A stretch of 64,000 nucleotides of DNA from Athripsodes cinereus (lineage: Eukaryota > Arthropoda > Insecta > Trichoptera > Leptoceridae): assembly GCA_947579605.1 (NCBI GenBank), contig OX388320.1:5704001-5768000 (forward strand), read 5' to 3'. The notes beneath the pieces were generated by a model. The model was not told the origin of the DNA, searched no databases, and was given only the letters and a program-made list of their open reading frames with translations. The position numbers and the translations under genes are program-made. Below are positions 1-10,994 of the stretch, piece by piece. Each line of letters begins with the position of its first letter. Positions within the stretch are counted from its first letter, which is position 1.

Positions 1-548
1 ATTCTGACAACACTAGACTAAAATTTAAAAAAAAAATCTGAATCTGTTTATCACTAGTTCATAATCAATTCACAATAAACCATATATTACTATTCCCACT
101 ACACAATCAAAGATATACTCGATAGGTAATTCAAAGAAAAAATTGATCATGCAGCCGATCAAATTTTGCATCCAGTTTTAAACTGACATTTGTTATAAGA
201 CAATACATTGCTATCGCTTGAAAGTCATCGATGTTGGAACACAAGAATTCCGAAAAAATGTACCGCGCTGCAGGTCTTGTATGTCTATGTACACAATAAA
301 TTACTTTTCATTTATAAAATAATATAAAATGAAGTGTTACAAAGTTAATGCCGTCATTGCACGTCACATTGGCATAAATCTGTAATGAAGTCAAATGTTT
401 AATGAAAGTAATAATAATATTTCTTTATATTCATATTTATAGAGGGTCAAGGAATAACTGAATATCTGAATCGAATATTGTTTCTAGCCAAAACTTTATT
501 AATCATCTTAAAATGTTTAATTGTTTGTTTACTTTGTTATATGTATCA
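1..548. other. AT-rich intergenic DNA, no gene seen
   Basis: No supported coding exon or repeat boundary. The sequence is AT-rich with many stop codons in all frames. It ends at the TA dinucleotide used as target site by the neighbouring MITE. Confidence 0.5.
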
Positions 549-550
549 TA

Positions 551-958
551 AGGGCCTACAACACGCACAAGCATCACCACAGTTCTGTTTGCGCAAGCTT
601 CTCGCACGAAAACACAGAACACGGACGTAGCTACCACACGATACAGTTAAGTACGCGCAAGCCTCATTCTACCCGCAAACGTGAAGCGAGACCTATGGTC
701 ATTCTGCTTCAAACTGTTGGCGTCAAAACGATGTTTCGTCAAAACGATAAAAGAAAGCGCGACATGAACACTAAACACCCAACCACACGTGCAGATAAGT
801 ACGCGCAGGCAAAATTTCAAGCAAGTCGAAAAGTCCGCAAGCCGCGCTGTAGGGTTTGCGCGGGATACAGTTCTACCAACTACACGCACGGTGTTCCGTG
901 TACAAGTCGGCCTGCGCAGGCAAAACTGTGGTGATACTTGTGCGTGTAGTAGGCGCCT
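551..958. mobile_element. MITE with about 35-bp terminal inverted repeats and TA target duplication
   Basis: The left end AGGGCCTACAACACGCACAA is mirrored at the right end by TTGTGCGTGTAGTAGGCGCCT, with the match continuing inward through a CATCACCACAGTT block for about 35 bp. A TA dinucleotide flanks both ends (549-550 and 959-960), as expected for Tc1/mariner-type or other TA-targeting transposases. The interior is unusually GC-rich for this window and carries several short near-repeats of the type ACGCGCAAGC. The open frames across it (521-934, 647-889, 789-1019) are by-products of this GC-rich composition and show no protein-like features. The element is 408 bp and encodes nothing, so it depends on a transposase in trans. 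Confidence 0.75.
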
Positions 959-960
959 TA

Positions 961-1428
961 GTCAGATGATTTATTTGGCACCATTTAATGGAAAATCCAT
1001 CTCAAGGGTGCGGTATTAATATTTTGCACAACATATAAAATGATGATGTGCAAAATTAATAAATATACTGAAACATTCTTTTGAGCACAATTTATAGGAC
1101 TTCTACCAACTTTAGGCACAATAAGAAATACAATTTTTAATTAACATGACGAGAAACAGTTAGTAGTTTCAACTGTTTATTTATGTCATAAGAATTTCTT
1201 ATAAAATTCTAGTAATAGGACACCTCTTTTAAGGATGATAGTTTTAGTCAAGTGTAGTCAGAATCGTAAAACTAATTAGTGTTTTGTAATGATATAATAA
1301 GCTCCATGTCACTCTGTTAATTACCACATATTATATAATGAGATTAACTTGACATACACATAGCATATAGCAACACATATCTATGAATATAAAATGTGGA
1401 CAAAGATTATGTAAATGAATATGTAAAT
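961..1428. other. Intergenic DNA and probable 3' UTR of Ykt6
   Basis: Nothing coding is visible. On the minus strand this follows the Ykt6 stop codon and should hold its 3' UTR. A minus-strand AATAAA lies near 1173-1178, but which signal is used cannot be told from sequence. Confidence 0.4.
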
Positions 1429-2028
1429 TCATCCAAAATTACAACAGCTATTTGTTTTACGAGCAGTCTTATAAAAAGCTTTACTATGCATAGATAATTC
1501 ATCAGATTTCGCCACAAGATCATCTAACTTTTCACCACGCTCCAATACAGCCTTTATAGTGCTGTGAAGAATTATATGTGTTTCATCCAAATCATTTTGC
1601 ATCTTTGTAAGGGCGTCAGCTTCGCGTGGGTTTTGATATTTGGTCAAATAGGCCTGCAGTTGATTGAAGTCTATGCTGGATTCATTGGCTGTTGGCCAAA
1701 CATTTGAGGGAATTTTTGCGGAAAACTCATCCAGTACTTTAGTAATAAGAGTGTGAGCTACTCTACTTGGATACTCCTGGTCTGAGATAAGAATACCTGA
1801 GAGGTTATCTCCTCTCACATACACTTGGCACATATACTCCTGCTGATTTACCGACTGTCTAGATGATGTAGGTGTCCTTTCTACAATTGTTTTACTGACA
1901 AATGACATAAACTCTTCTACAGAACCTCTCTGGAAGAAACTGAAGCTCCGCAGATCATACGCTGCCTTAAGAATTGAGGCATTGTTCACTCCTTTATACA
2001 ACACGATCAGAGCATAAAGTTTTACCAT
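1429..2028 (-). CDS. Ykt6: Ykt6, R-SNARE (longin-type synaptobrevin homologue)
   Basis: This 199-residue protein starts MVKLYALIVLYKG and matches the YKT6 family over its whole length; human YKT6 is 198 residues. Residues 1 to about 130 are the longin domain, including the conserved EFMSFVSKTIVERT and YVRGDNL..ILISDQEYPSRVAHTL stretches. Residues about 138-195 are the SNARE motif with the zero-layer arginine in VLERGEKLDDL (about R164). YKT6 is a lipid-anchored vesicle SNARE acting in ER-Golgi, endosomal and autophagosome fusion. The gene is a single exon here and upstream DNA shows no obvious coding exon. The C-terminus reads NSCCNFG: the palmitoylation/farnesylation cysteine pair is kept, but the CaaX box would be CNFG with a terminal glycine, not the methionine known in human. 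Being intronless it could be a retrocopy, but the frame is intact. Confidence 0.95.
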   Translation of the reverse strand: MVKLYALIVLYKGVNNASILKAAYDLRSFSFFQRGSVEEFMSFVSKTIVERTPTSSRQSVNQQEYMCQVYVRGDNLSGILISDQEYPSRVAHTLITKVLDEFSAKIPSNVWPTANESSIDFNQLQAYLTKYQNPREADALTKMQNDLDETHIILHSTIKAVLERGEKLDDLVAKSDELSMHSKAFYKTARKTNSCCNFG

Positions 2029-2610
2029 TGTAATATATTATTCACTAATCCTTACGCAGAACAATTTATAGATACCTCTTAGCGTATTTTAGCTAGTCAT
2101 CCAAATATAACCTGCGAACAAAACAGAAACGTATTTAATATGGGGAAATAACACATCATTTGTATATTTCACAATGCTATTATGATTATGACACATGCCT
2201 ATCATCCAAAATACAAGTACCTAGTATTGAACAAAATCTTATCAAGCGATACAAGTATGTGATTATTTTAGAGTGTGTAATTAATGTTATTGAGCTTGGC
2301 ACGAGAATTTCAATTGCATTAATGATTCAACTCGCTTATACAATAAAAACAAGGTCTAACATACGACATCCAACACGTAAATATGTTTCCACAACAATGT
2401 TAATTCTGAGCTCACCTACGTAATTAATGAAAATCTTAGACATATATCAACATGTTCTGATGAAAATATCTCCAGCAAACATTTTAAATGAATTATTAGG
2501 ATAACAAATTTGACAATAACCCTACAGAAATACCAAACACTCCTGCAAAATGACAACTTATCCAATAAGAACTGTCAAAATGTTTTAATATAACTCTATG
2601 GTCAAAACTA
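2029..2610. other. Upstream region of Ykt6, no further gene seen
   Basis: This should contain the promoter and 5' UTR of the minus-strand Ykt6 gene. No TATA box or clear core element stands out. The open frame at 2160-2423 has no recognisable protein features and is considered chance. Confidence 0.35.
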
Positions 2611-2975
2611 AGGCCCCGTCCGCACTGCGATTTTTCACCGCACGATTTTTATTTGCACGAATTAAATTCCATGATCAAAATTTCACCCAGTACACACTGC
2701 GAATAAGATTTTGCACGGTTTTTGTCATATACAAATATTGAAATTGTCATATATAAATATAATTCTTCACACATTTCGTCCCACAATCTCACCTTCAATG
2801 TTCTATCGAAGTATTATTGATCAAACTTATCCCACAGGGAGGTCTCACGTGCATCAGCGTGATTAATTTTTCAATTTCAATGTCGTTCTCATTTTCTATC
2901 CCCTGACCGGGAGACGAAACGCAAGACATTCTATTGAAAGCGCCGGTGCACGAATTTTATTTCGCAGTGTGGCCA
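2611..2975. mobile_element. Probable MITE with GGCC...CACTGCGA inverted ends
   Basis: The left end reads GGCCCCGTCCGCACTGCGA and the right end carries the imperfect complement TTTCGCAGTGTGGCC. Motifs of the type CGCACGATTTTTATTTGCACGAATT occur near both ends. The following 90 bp (to about 3070) contain similar CCGCACGATTT blocks and may be a second broken copy. No target duplication could be fixed. Confidence 0.45.
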
Positions 2976-3943
2976 TAGCCATATCTACTGCAAACTGCAT
3001 AAAATATTCGTGCGGAAATATTCCGCACCGCATCGCGTTCAATTTGCATCAAATGACAGATTTTTTTCCGCACGATTTCGGACATACAGAATATTTTCTC
3101 ACAGCACCTTTTTCTACAATGTAATGGATATTTGTACCGACTATTGTTAACTTTAAAAATATTACGTGTTTAAATTTCTACCCCCCTTCCCCCAAATTTC
3201 AAAATGGTATAAGAATTTAAAATATTTCAAAAACGCCTCAGTTTTCTTAAAGAATATTTACTCGAATCATCAAGTTGTATCTGGTGCTTTTACCAAAAAT
3301 CCGATACTTTAACTATGGGTTCGATGACCCCCATTTTTAGTCACGCCAACGTAGACCCCAACACCACCTTGGTAGACCCCAGTCGAGTCTCCCATGGACC
3401 CCTGGGGGTCCATCTGGACCACTTTGGGAATCACTGACCTAGATAATAAAAATATTTGCCAACAAATGCGTTGACTGCCACTTATAATACCTACTAGTAT
3501 TATTGGTGACTGTAACATAAAATAACATCTCATCAATCCCATCTTACAAATCAGTTAAACGTTTGTGATCGAAAAATGCAAATATTTATTTTTTCTAATT
3601 GAAAAACTTCTTTTGGGAACATAACTAGATATTGTTATAAATACATGATTAGTTGTATATTGTTTGAGGCAGAGATGGGTTAATATATTATTACCAGTAA
3701 CCTTACATTTTATTTCCCGTCTCATATATTACAGCATACCTCAAATTCCTCCCACTTTAACCTCTGAAGTTGTAGTTAAGATGAAACAACCGGATAAATC
3801 TTGCCCATCTACCCTAGTCTTCGTCCAACTCTAATAGAATACCCATTAACTTTCAATCTAAAATGTAAGTTCTACTGATTCTTTTGATGGTTGCAGTTAC
3901 AGTGAATCCATCAAAAGTGGTCGATTGCAATGGTAGGTACAGC
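2976..3943. other. Intergenic DNA with fragments of hAT-type MITEs
   Basis: About 3110-3290 resembles the interior of the hAT MITE seen complete at 53482-53794 (shared ATTTGTACCGACTATT and GTTTTCTTTA..AATATTT blocks). About 3309-3438 ends in CCACTTTGGGAATCACTG, a typical hAT right end (complement CAGTGATTCCCAAAGTGG), but no matching left end is present, so it is a truncated copy. The rest, 3440-3943, shows nothing supportable. Confidence 0.45.
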
Positions 3944-4251
3944 TAATAACAATTAAAAAATTAATAAGTAAAAAATACATAAGAGTTTTAAATTTCTTTA
4001 TTTATCAGTTACACGTGTTTCGGGTTGCAAGCCCATATTCATACTGATCATAGAGTATAATAATAGTATATACTGATTTATTGTTAGTTGGTACCTATTA
4101 CAATGATTAAGTGTACAGGTATAAGATGTATGTATGTTTCTAGGAAGTGATCTATTGTTTTGGTTGGTGTTATAGGGTGACTATGAGTTATGGAAGTGTA
4201 GGGTGTCCATGTGTTGTAGTGTTTGTGTTATTCTGGTATTTAAAAATAAAA

Positions 4252-4620
4252 AACAGTGGCATATATGAACTCAAATGTGGCAGCTGTAATTTACAATATA
4301 TCGGACAGACAGGACGAAGCATAGCCGAAAGACATACAGAACACATATCACACTGGCGCAATAATCATCCACAAAAATCACAATTCGCAAAACATCTCAT
4401 CGAACACAATCACACCGTCACACCACAAGACAAACCAATAGTACTACACTGCCACAAGAAAGGTCAAAAACTCAACATACTAGAACAAATAGAAATTAAC
4501 AAAAGAGCACACACATTAATAAACGAACAAATACACCTAATTCACTCTCCCATCCTAGACATCTTTAAATACCAGAATAACACAAACACTACAACACATG
4601 GACACCCTACACTTCCATAA
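4252..4620 (+). pseudogene. GIY-YIG endonuclease domain of a Penelope-like element (fragment)
   Basis: The translation contains GIYELKCGSCNLQYIGQTGR, the GIY and YIG motifs with the downstream conserved arginine, then SIAERHTEH and a C-terminal KGQKLNILEQIEI segment. This is the arrangement of the C-terminal endonuclease of Penelope-like retroelements, which nicks the target for priming. The frame runs about 120 codons and then enters the right inverted arm, where it stops at 4620. Nothing upstream encodes the reverse transcriptase palm or fingers, so only the C-terminal part of the polyprotein survives. The open frame extends left to 4147 only because the inverted arm happens to be open; that part is not protein-like. 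A second, worse-preserved fragment of the same domain type is at 57230-57540. Confidence 0.85.
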
Positions 4621-5627
4621 CTCATAGTCACCCTATAACACCAACCAAAACAATAGATCACTTCCTAGAAACATTCATACATCTTATACCTGTACACTTA
4701 ATCATTGTAATACCAACTAGGCTTGTTCTTGCTCGGTCATTTTTGGGAGCGATCTGATCTAGTACAATTGTCCTACGGAACTAGTACGCTCTTCTAGTAC
4801 TATTAGTACTATTAGTTCACTGAATATTTCCATGTCAAAATTGAATGTAGTACATGTACTAATAATAATACAGGATGCATATTATACTAATAAGTACATG
4901 TTCTAATAAGAATTTAGGATGCATACAGAGTACATACATAGGAAATGCACATTTATGTAATTTTGTGATTATGAAAATCAATACTTAGTAACTAACAAAG
5001 AGAAAATTCAAAGAATATTTTATTTTCCTTCATAATTTGCAGGCTTTGGATTTTCATTTCAATAAATTTTAATAATTTTGCTATCGACAGTAGGTACCTA
5101 CTACATTATTATTTTATATGTTTATGAGACGTTCATAAGGGATAATATTTTAACTAAGTAAGTCTACTAACTTACAACACCGTTATATAAGTTATATGTA
5201 ATGATACTTTTTCGTCCTTATTGGCGCCATTTTCAATGTTCATAGCAAAACAAAACACTAAAAAGGTCTAACACCAATCTATCTATCTACCACTCTGTAT
5301 TAGAATACTACCTACTAGAATGTACTTGTACAGTACTTGGTGCTTCTTATTAGTTCTTTGACGTCACTGAACTAAAAGAACGAAAAGAACTAATAAGAAG
5401 CAAAAGAGAAGGCACTATATCCTTTATAGAATCATCACATCAACTATCTCACTCGCACTCGTTTAAAGTTCCGACATAAACCGAGTGGCGCCGAGCGGAG
5501 ATGCCGAACGTCACTGGCATTACTTTAGTTCTGTCCGATTGGGAATGAATGAACTAAAAGAACTAAGAGCGAATAAGATACGGAATAGTTCATTCTAGTA
5601 CAGTGCTGGGAATTAGTTCCTAATAGT

Positions 5628-6387
5628 TAGAGTTGGTCGTTATAACGAGGAACGCATGATATATTAAATTATTTTTATGAAGCTTGGTAGCAGAATATCG
5701 ATATATCACATCACCCTATTATCGAGTGATTTCTGACGACGACCCGCTACTTCGTTCCGAACGACGTGAATTATCACAGATATCAAATTTTGTATGGGAA
5801 ATCACTTAAATATTAATAATAGTGTTACTTATCACACCGCCATACATTTTACTATGGACGACCGGTTAGGTATTACCAATGACGTTCCAAATCACGCGGT
5901 GATACAATTTAGTATGGAAAATAATATTTAGGTATTATTTGAAAAGGAACGCGTTCTTTTTTTCGCCTCAAAACGGTACTACTACGGACATCTGTTGATT
6001 GACACAAAAGTATTATGAGTTCGAGATACGGGTAGATAATTATTCATAACCCTTTTATCACCTGAGTGGTCAAAGGACTATCTCCACATGATTTTACATG
6101 TTTATTTTTCATAAAATTAAATTAAAAACTTTTAATCTAATTAATATAGTAAAAAAATCTTTTACTATATTAATTTTATTATTGATGTAATTTAAAGAGA
6201 TTATTTTAATCTTTTAATTATAACTATTTATATTATTATTAGAAAAGTTGCCAGACAAAAAAATAAGACAGGATGGGGGACAAACCTCATCGCTGAGTTT
6301 AAGATCTTCTTTTTTATTTGCGCGTTTAATCTTGCGTATCTTATTATTGTTCGTCGCCAGATAAAAAAAATTTGAACACAACCAGGT

Positions 6388-6435
<48 letters not shown>

Positions 6436-6536
6436 GGGGGGGGGGTGATAACGGTAGCTTTTCTAATAACAGAATATAAATAAATAACAGTCGCTTACGT
6501 TCCATTATTTTCAAAGAGCCGTTATTCCCAACTCTA
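5628..6536. mobile_element. hAT-like non-autonomous element nested in the 4718-6571 element
   Basis: The ends are TAGAGTTGG and CCAACTCTA. The perfect 8-bp duplication CTAATAGT lies at 5620-5627 and 6537-6544. The 909-bp interior has no coding potential and includes a run of 43 T followed by a run of G. TAG-starting ends with 8-bp duplications fit the hAT superfamily. This is the youngest of the three nested insertions. Confidence 0.75.
6390..6445. repeat. Homopolymer tract: T43 followed by G11
   Basis: An uninterrupted run of T (6390-6432) is followed by AT and 11 G. It lies inside the nested hAT-like element. Length is likely polymorphic and prone to sequencing error. Confidence 0.9.
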
Positions 6537-6739
6537 CTAATAGTACCTAGTACATGTACTACACAAGCCTAATACCAACTAACAATAAATCAGTATGAAT
6601 ATGGGCTTGCAACCCGAAACACGTGTAACTGATAAATAAAGAAATTTAAAACTCTTAAAGTATTTTTTACTTATTAATTTTTTAATTTAAAAATGGAGTT
6701 TTACTCATTTAGTGAAAACAAAATTAGTAATAACAATTA

Positions 6740-7641
6740 CTCTTTTATTACCTTTTGCCAGTTTACAAAAGCCAGTGAAAGATAAAGCTGACAAATATTG
6801 TACAGTCATGCACAGAGCTGGATATCTATTAAATAAATTGTTAATAAAAAAATAACTTTAATTGTTTGGTTAGTGGAAAAGTAAATTTCGTTACACATAC
6901 TTTTTAGATAATGTAACAAAATTTACAATGAATTCCATAGCAGTTACAAAAGTCCTCAATGCAAAAAAGGCCTGGAGCTAAAAAGGCACTCTTCAAAAAG
7001 TCGCTACTGATGACGGTACTAGCTCTCTGAAAAATTGTTGAGGATCCCCTTTCACAACTATTATTAGGTAGGTAAGTGAAACAAATATTACAAAAACATT
7101 TTATTAAATACAAAAGTTATATAATTATATATTAAAAAGTAACTTATAATAATCAAGATAACCTATGATTCTGAATAAACTTCATCATCAATGAATGTAT
7201 AAAACAACTCACACTTAGAACCATGTGTAGCCAACCTTTTCAGCAGCCGGGCTAAAATTTTAGAAATGAGATTTCCTACCGGGCCCTACAACAATATATA
7301 CCCATTATATGGAACATTTAATTTTACTTCATCTTAATTGGTTTTTTCAGCTGAATTATTTTACCAAAGCAAAAATAGCACTTTAAGATTGAAACTATTT
7401 ATTTTATTCTTCATTGGTTGCAATATTCACTCTTAAATCATAAAAAATTACAATACAGTAATAAATTCACAGAGGGTGAGTTTATTACTGTATTGTGGTA
7501 TCTTCCAATTAATCCTAACTGATTATGATGACAATGCATTTTTTCAGTTTTATGGCTTAATATATTGTTAGATACCTTATTCTATATGCAATATTGAGTC
7601 GATTGAGTATATGTACACTAAAAAGCATGTATTGCAAAGAG
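6740..7641. other. 3' flank of Taf8 with repeat fragments
   Basis: About 7222-7330 is the left part of the GGTGGCCAACC hAT MITE family (AGCCAACCTTTTCAGCAGCC...) without its right end. About 7395-7550 is a copy of the LINE tail family, with GAGGGTGAGTTTATTACTG and ATCTTCCAATTAATCCT. A minus-strand AATAAA at 7398-7403 could serve Taf8. The remainder has no supported feature. Confidence 0.45.
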
Positions 7642-10600
7642 TCATGAATTGCCCTTGTTTGTATGTTTGAGATACGGATTGTCTATGTGCGATGGACTCT
7701 GTCCCCCTCCATCTGGATTACCCTCTCCGCCGTCCCCATCAATACCATCACCTTCACCATCGGATACTTCTGCAAAATACAATACACAACATTTATATTT
7801 CTTCTTTTAAAACAGAGTTATCTTGTATACCTGACTGTTCAGACTTTGGTGTGTTGTGGAAAGTGAACATACAAAAATATTACTATCAAAATCATCTTTT
7901 AAATCATAACTAAACTTTCAAAAAAGTTTTGGTTTTTTATGGTTATATTTATAGATCATTAAAGGTCATATTATGGTATTTTATATAGATCTGTCATATT
8001 ACCAGAGGGCACAAAAATATTGACACATGCTCACAATCTAGTAATGACAGTTGACAATAGGAATCTGGTAAGAGTTGTCTGTCGTTTTTAGCAATAATTT
8101 ATAATATAAAGAAAGCGTTTTAGTATGTTTTTTAGAATATTTTTTAGATTCTAGGTAATAAATATACCAAACAAATAGACGACTTGACAGTTTAGTAATG
8201 ACTAAGTTGGTACTATTTACATTTTCATTCTATTGTCGGTAGTGGTTGCCTCATCAGGTGGCGTTATCTTCGAATGGTCTATTGGCGCACTAAAATAATA
8301 TGATTTATGATGTGACAACTGTTATTACCTTTCTTTTCTGTGGTGGGGATATCCTCAGTTCTATTAGCCACCTGGAAATGATATTCTAACTCCTCAAAGT
8401 CAAACACTTGATCTGTTGGTAGCAAACACGGCAAATATGCTGGGAAGGTTGCTTTACATGCTATCACTGAAATAAATGACTAAATATTTCGATCACCAAC
8501 ATAAAATATTTAATTTTTTCATTGTATTGTATAATGCCTTCATATTGAATTTATTAATAAAATATAAAGTATATTTTATTGGACATAACAGAAATTACGT
8601 ACAAAAATAACATAGGTGACAACACAATTTTTTATTTATTTATTTATTTATTCATTCTTTACTGTACATTGATAAAAAACAATTACATAAAAGGTATACA
8701 TTCAAATTAAATACAATCAATATACAGAGGGCGAGTTTATCGCAAAGGCGCGATCTCTTCCAACTAACCCAATTTTTTTGTTAAATAGCTATATTTTTTA
8801 CAAATTCATAATATTTCTGTATTATGCTGATACCAGAAATATGTTTTATCTTTGAACTTATACAGTCTGAGTCAATTGGAATATATTGCAATAGACATAG
8901 TGATAAATTCACCCTCTATGCATTGATATATCGTGGACTTAATACTAGAAGTTTTTGAGTTATGTATTCCCGATGTTTGCCTTTAATATTTGAGAGATTT
9001 TTATTAATAATTATGAATTAAGAGGCTTCCTTGTATCAATGATAAGAGTGTTTTAATAATATATAACATATTAATTACTATCCTTCTGAGTGTAATGTCA
9101 CGATTTATCCACTATCTCAAAACTATTTTGAGCCCACAATATAATTGATACTGTGTAATGATTAATATTGTAACCAATGTACATACAGTAAAGAATAAAA
9201 ATAATAAAACTACTGAGATATAACAAGCAGTTAGAAATAAAATAAACTAAGTTTTGTATTGAAGCAAACTTACAAGGAAACATTTGATTATCATCACTAT
9301 TGAATAAACTGTGAGTTTCTCCAGTTTTGGCAAGGAATCTAGTGAGAGCTCTTTCAATATCACGTTTCTGATTAGCAGCCTTTTCCCTTATGGCTTCGTA
9401 TTCCGTTACTGGCTGCTTGTGAGTCTGAAAACATTAAAAACTGATCCTGCAGATAATCAGCAACAAACCCGCATTTTTATGTTATTTTTACACAGGATGA
9501 AAAAATGGAAAACATCTATTTAGGGCCAATATAATAATAGTCCATCAGTTTTAGATATTTTAAATTGGTCCTTAATTTAATATAACTACTCCTTTTTCAG
9601 TATTATAAACATCCGTTAATCTTATTTCAGTAAAATGTTACCATCGGCTTTAACTGGCCGACCGACCAGGGGTTAGTTTTTGGTAATTTGAAGACTAGTA
9701 TTGCTGTCTCATTATTTGCCTAGAGAAAGAAATAACAATAGATGAACCTACCCACGTGTTTTGTTAGGATATACTTTCATAGCATCGCTGTCATTTACTC
9801 ATTTGTTTTGTGTAAATTATGAGATTGTTGGGTAAAGTTTTTATGAATGGGGAGCAGGTAGATAAAAGGGTCAGGCAAGATCTTATGTGACCACCGGTTT
9901 AAAACAATGGGTACAGTAGGCAAAAATATTTCTTTCTAACGGATTGTTAAAATAGTTTTATAATACAGTCACTAGTAGAATATACAAACAGATCGCCATC
10001 CGTTCGTAAAGTGACAATATACTTACGGATATTAGGTTCCTCGTTTATAATATCGGCCCTTAACTATCAATACTATTATAACATCTCCAGTAAGTGGTAA
10101 TAGACAGTAGACTCACATCAAGTACTGAACATACAAGTCAAGTCACCCACTTCGGAACACAAAGTCAATAAACATTCATGACAGATAGGACCTCATTACT
10201 ACTGAATCAAAGATATTAAATGTCATTGTATAATGTTTTACGGTTACCTGCCTTTTAGAAAATACTCAACATCTACAAAAAAATGATAAACTCATTCTAT
10301 TTTTAAATAAAATTAGTTTTACTTTAAAAAGAGTGTAAAGTGTGAATACATACAGGTGTTCTGACGTAAGCATGTGGATCAGGCAATGCAGGCAGATGTT
10401 GTGGTATGTGGAGTGGTGCACGAGCTTTTTGTCCCGCAGAGAGCATCGCAGGAGGCTTGGGAGCCACAGCAGGAGGTGGAGGACCAACTACATGACGATT
10501 GGGACGAGCAGCATGAGCCTCTAACCCTTCCAATTTAAATCCTGCAACAAAAACAATTTGCAATATTCTATAAAATAAAAAGATATTTGGGAAGGTGCAT

Positions 10601-10994
10601 TAAAAATGTTTTTATCCAAAGATACATTTCTATCTGTTTCCAATTTATTGGCAAAAAATAAATTGATGTCTTTACCCATATTGATAAGTGCCATTATAAC
10701 GTCTGCAATAACAGGCTCACTCCTTCCAGCCACTTCATAGTAACTGCGGCTGGATGATCCTGCTTCAAATAGAACTGGAAACAGAAACATAATCGAAACA
10801 TTCCCTACATTTGATATGTTACTTTCAAAAACTTAAACATGAACATTGTTGAACTTACAAGATTGCAGCATTTCACACATTGTTTCTAGTGCTGCTTTGT
10901 CAGCAGAATCAAATCCACATTCCATCAATATAGCGGCTACTGCTACATTTAAAACTTTACGTCGGGCATTATTGCATACTTCAACTTTCTCCAT
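7642..10994 (-). CDS. Taf8: TAF8, TFIID subunit 8
   Basis: Six exons read on the minus strand: 10859-10994, 10676-10774, 10354-10541, 9274-9424, 8329-8466 and 7642-7769. All junctions are GT-AG and the joined 840 nt encode 279 residues. The N-terminus (about 5-80) is a histone fold, MEKVEVCNNARRKVLNVAVA followed by GFDSADKAALETMCEMLQSF and the RSEPVIADVIMALINMG helix. In TAF8 this fold pairs with TAF10 in TFIID. A proline-rich linker (VVGPPPPAVAPKPPAM) leads to the conserved TAF8 C-terminal domain with HIPQHLPALPDPHAYVRTP, REKAANQKRDIERALTRFLAKTG and FPLIACKATFPAYLP. The tail is Asp/Gly-rich and ends in HIDNPYLKH, like the DNPYL motif of human TAF8. It is divergent from Trmu and probably shares its promoter. 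Human TAF8 is 310 residues. Confidence 0.93.
8630..8800 (-). repeat. LINE 3'-tail repeat in Taf8 intron
   Basis: It begins with (TTTA)n and TTCATTCTTTACTGTACATTG, the complement of a TGTACAGTAAAGAATAAATA-type tail, and runs to GGGCGAGTTTATCGCAAAGG and CGCGATCTCTTCCAACTAACC. Similar copies lie at about 7395-7550, 12150-12215 (short) and 55785-55935. A tail-only piece on the other strand is at about 9170-9210. Confidence 0.6.

Larger units (their letters stand above)
4718..6571. mobile_element. hAT-like non-autonomous element inserted in the Penelope-like element
   Basis: The ends are TAGGCTTGT and ACAAGCCTA (9-bp inverted repeat). The 8-bp repeat ATACCAAC flanks them at 4710-4717 and 6572-6579. 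Removing the insertion restores the inverted arm of the Penelope-like element, which proves the order of events. Subterminal DNA on both sides is rich in TAGTAC and ACTATTAGTAC blocks. Around 5340-5405 there is an internal hairpin built on CTTCTTATTAGTTCTTT. No coding remnant is present. An alternative reading is a 12-bp duplication TAATACCAACTA with 7-bp ends, because the target itself starts and ends with TA. Confidence 0.7.
3956..6727 (+). mobile_element. Penelope-like retroelement, 5'-truncated, with inverted flanking arms
   Basis: Two arms of about 290 bp are inverted copies of each other. The left arm is about 3951-4244 and the right arm is 4564-4719 continued at 6572-6687 after a later insertion. 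A GIY-YIG endonuclease remnant lies between them. Inverted terminal copies plus a short one-sided extension (here about 6688-6727) are the known architecture of Penelope elements. The 12-bp direct repeat TAATAACAATTA lies exactly outside both ends (3944-3955 and 6728-6739) and is read as the target-site duplication. The reverse transcriptase domain is missing, so the copy is dead. The inserted block 4718-6571 belongs to other transposons. Confidence 0.8.

Noticed and set aside
521..1019. Overlapping open frames on both strands (137, 80 and 76 codons)
   Set aside because: They lie in a GC-rich MITE with clear inverted ends. The translations are Arg/His/Thr-rich without domain features.
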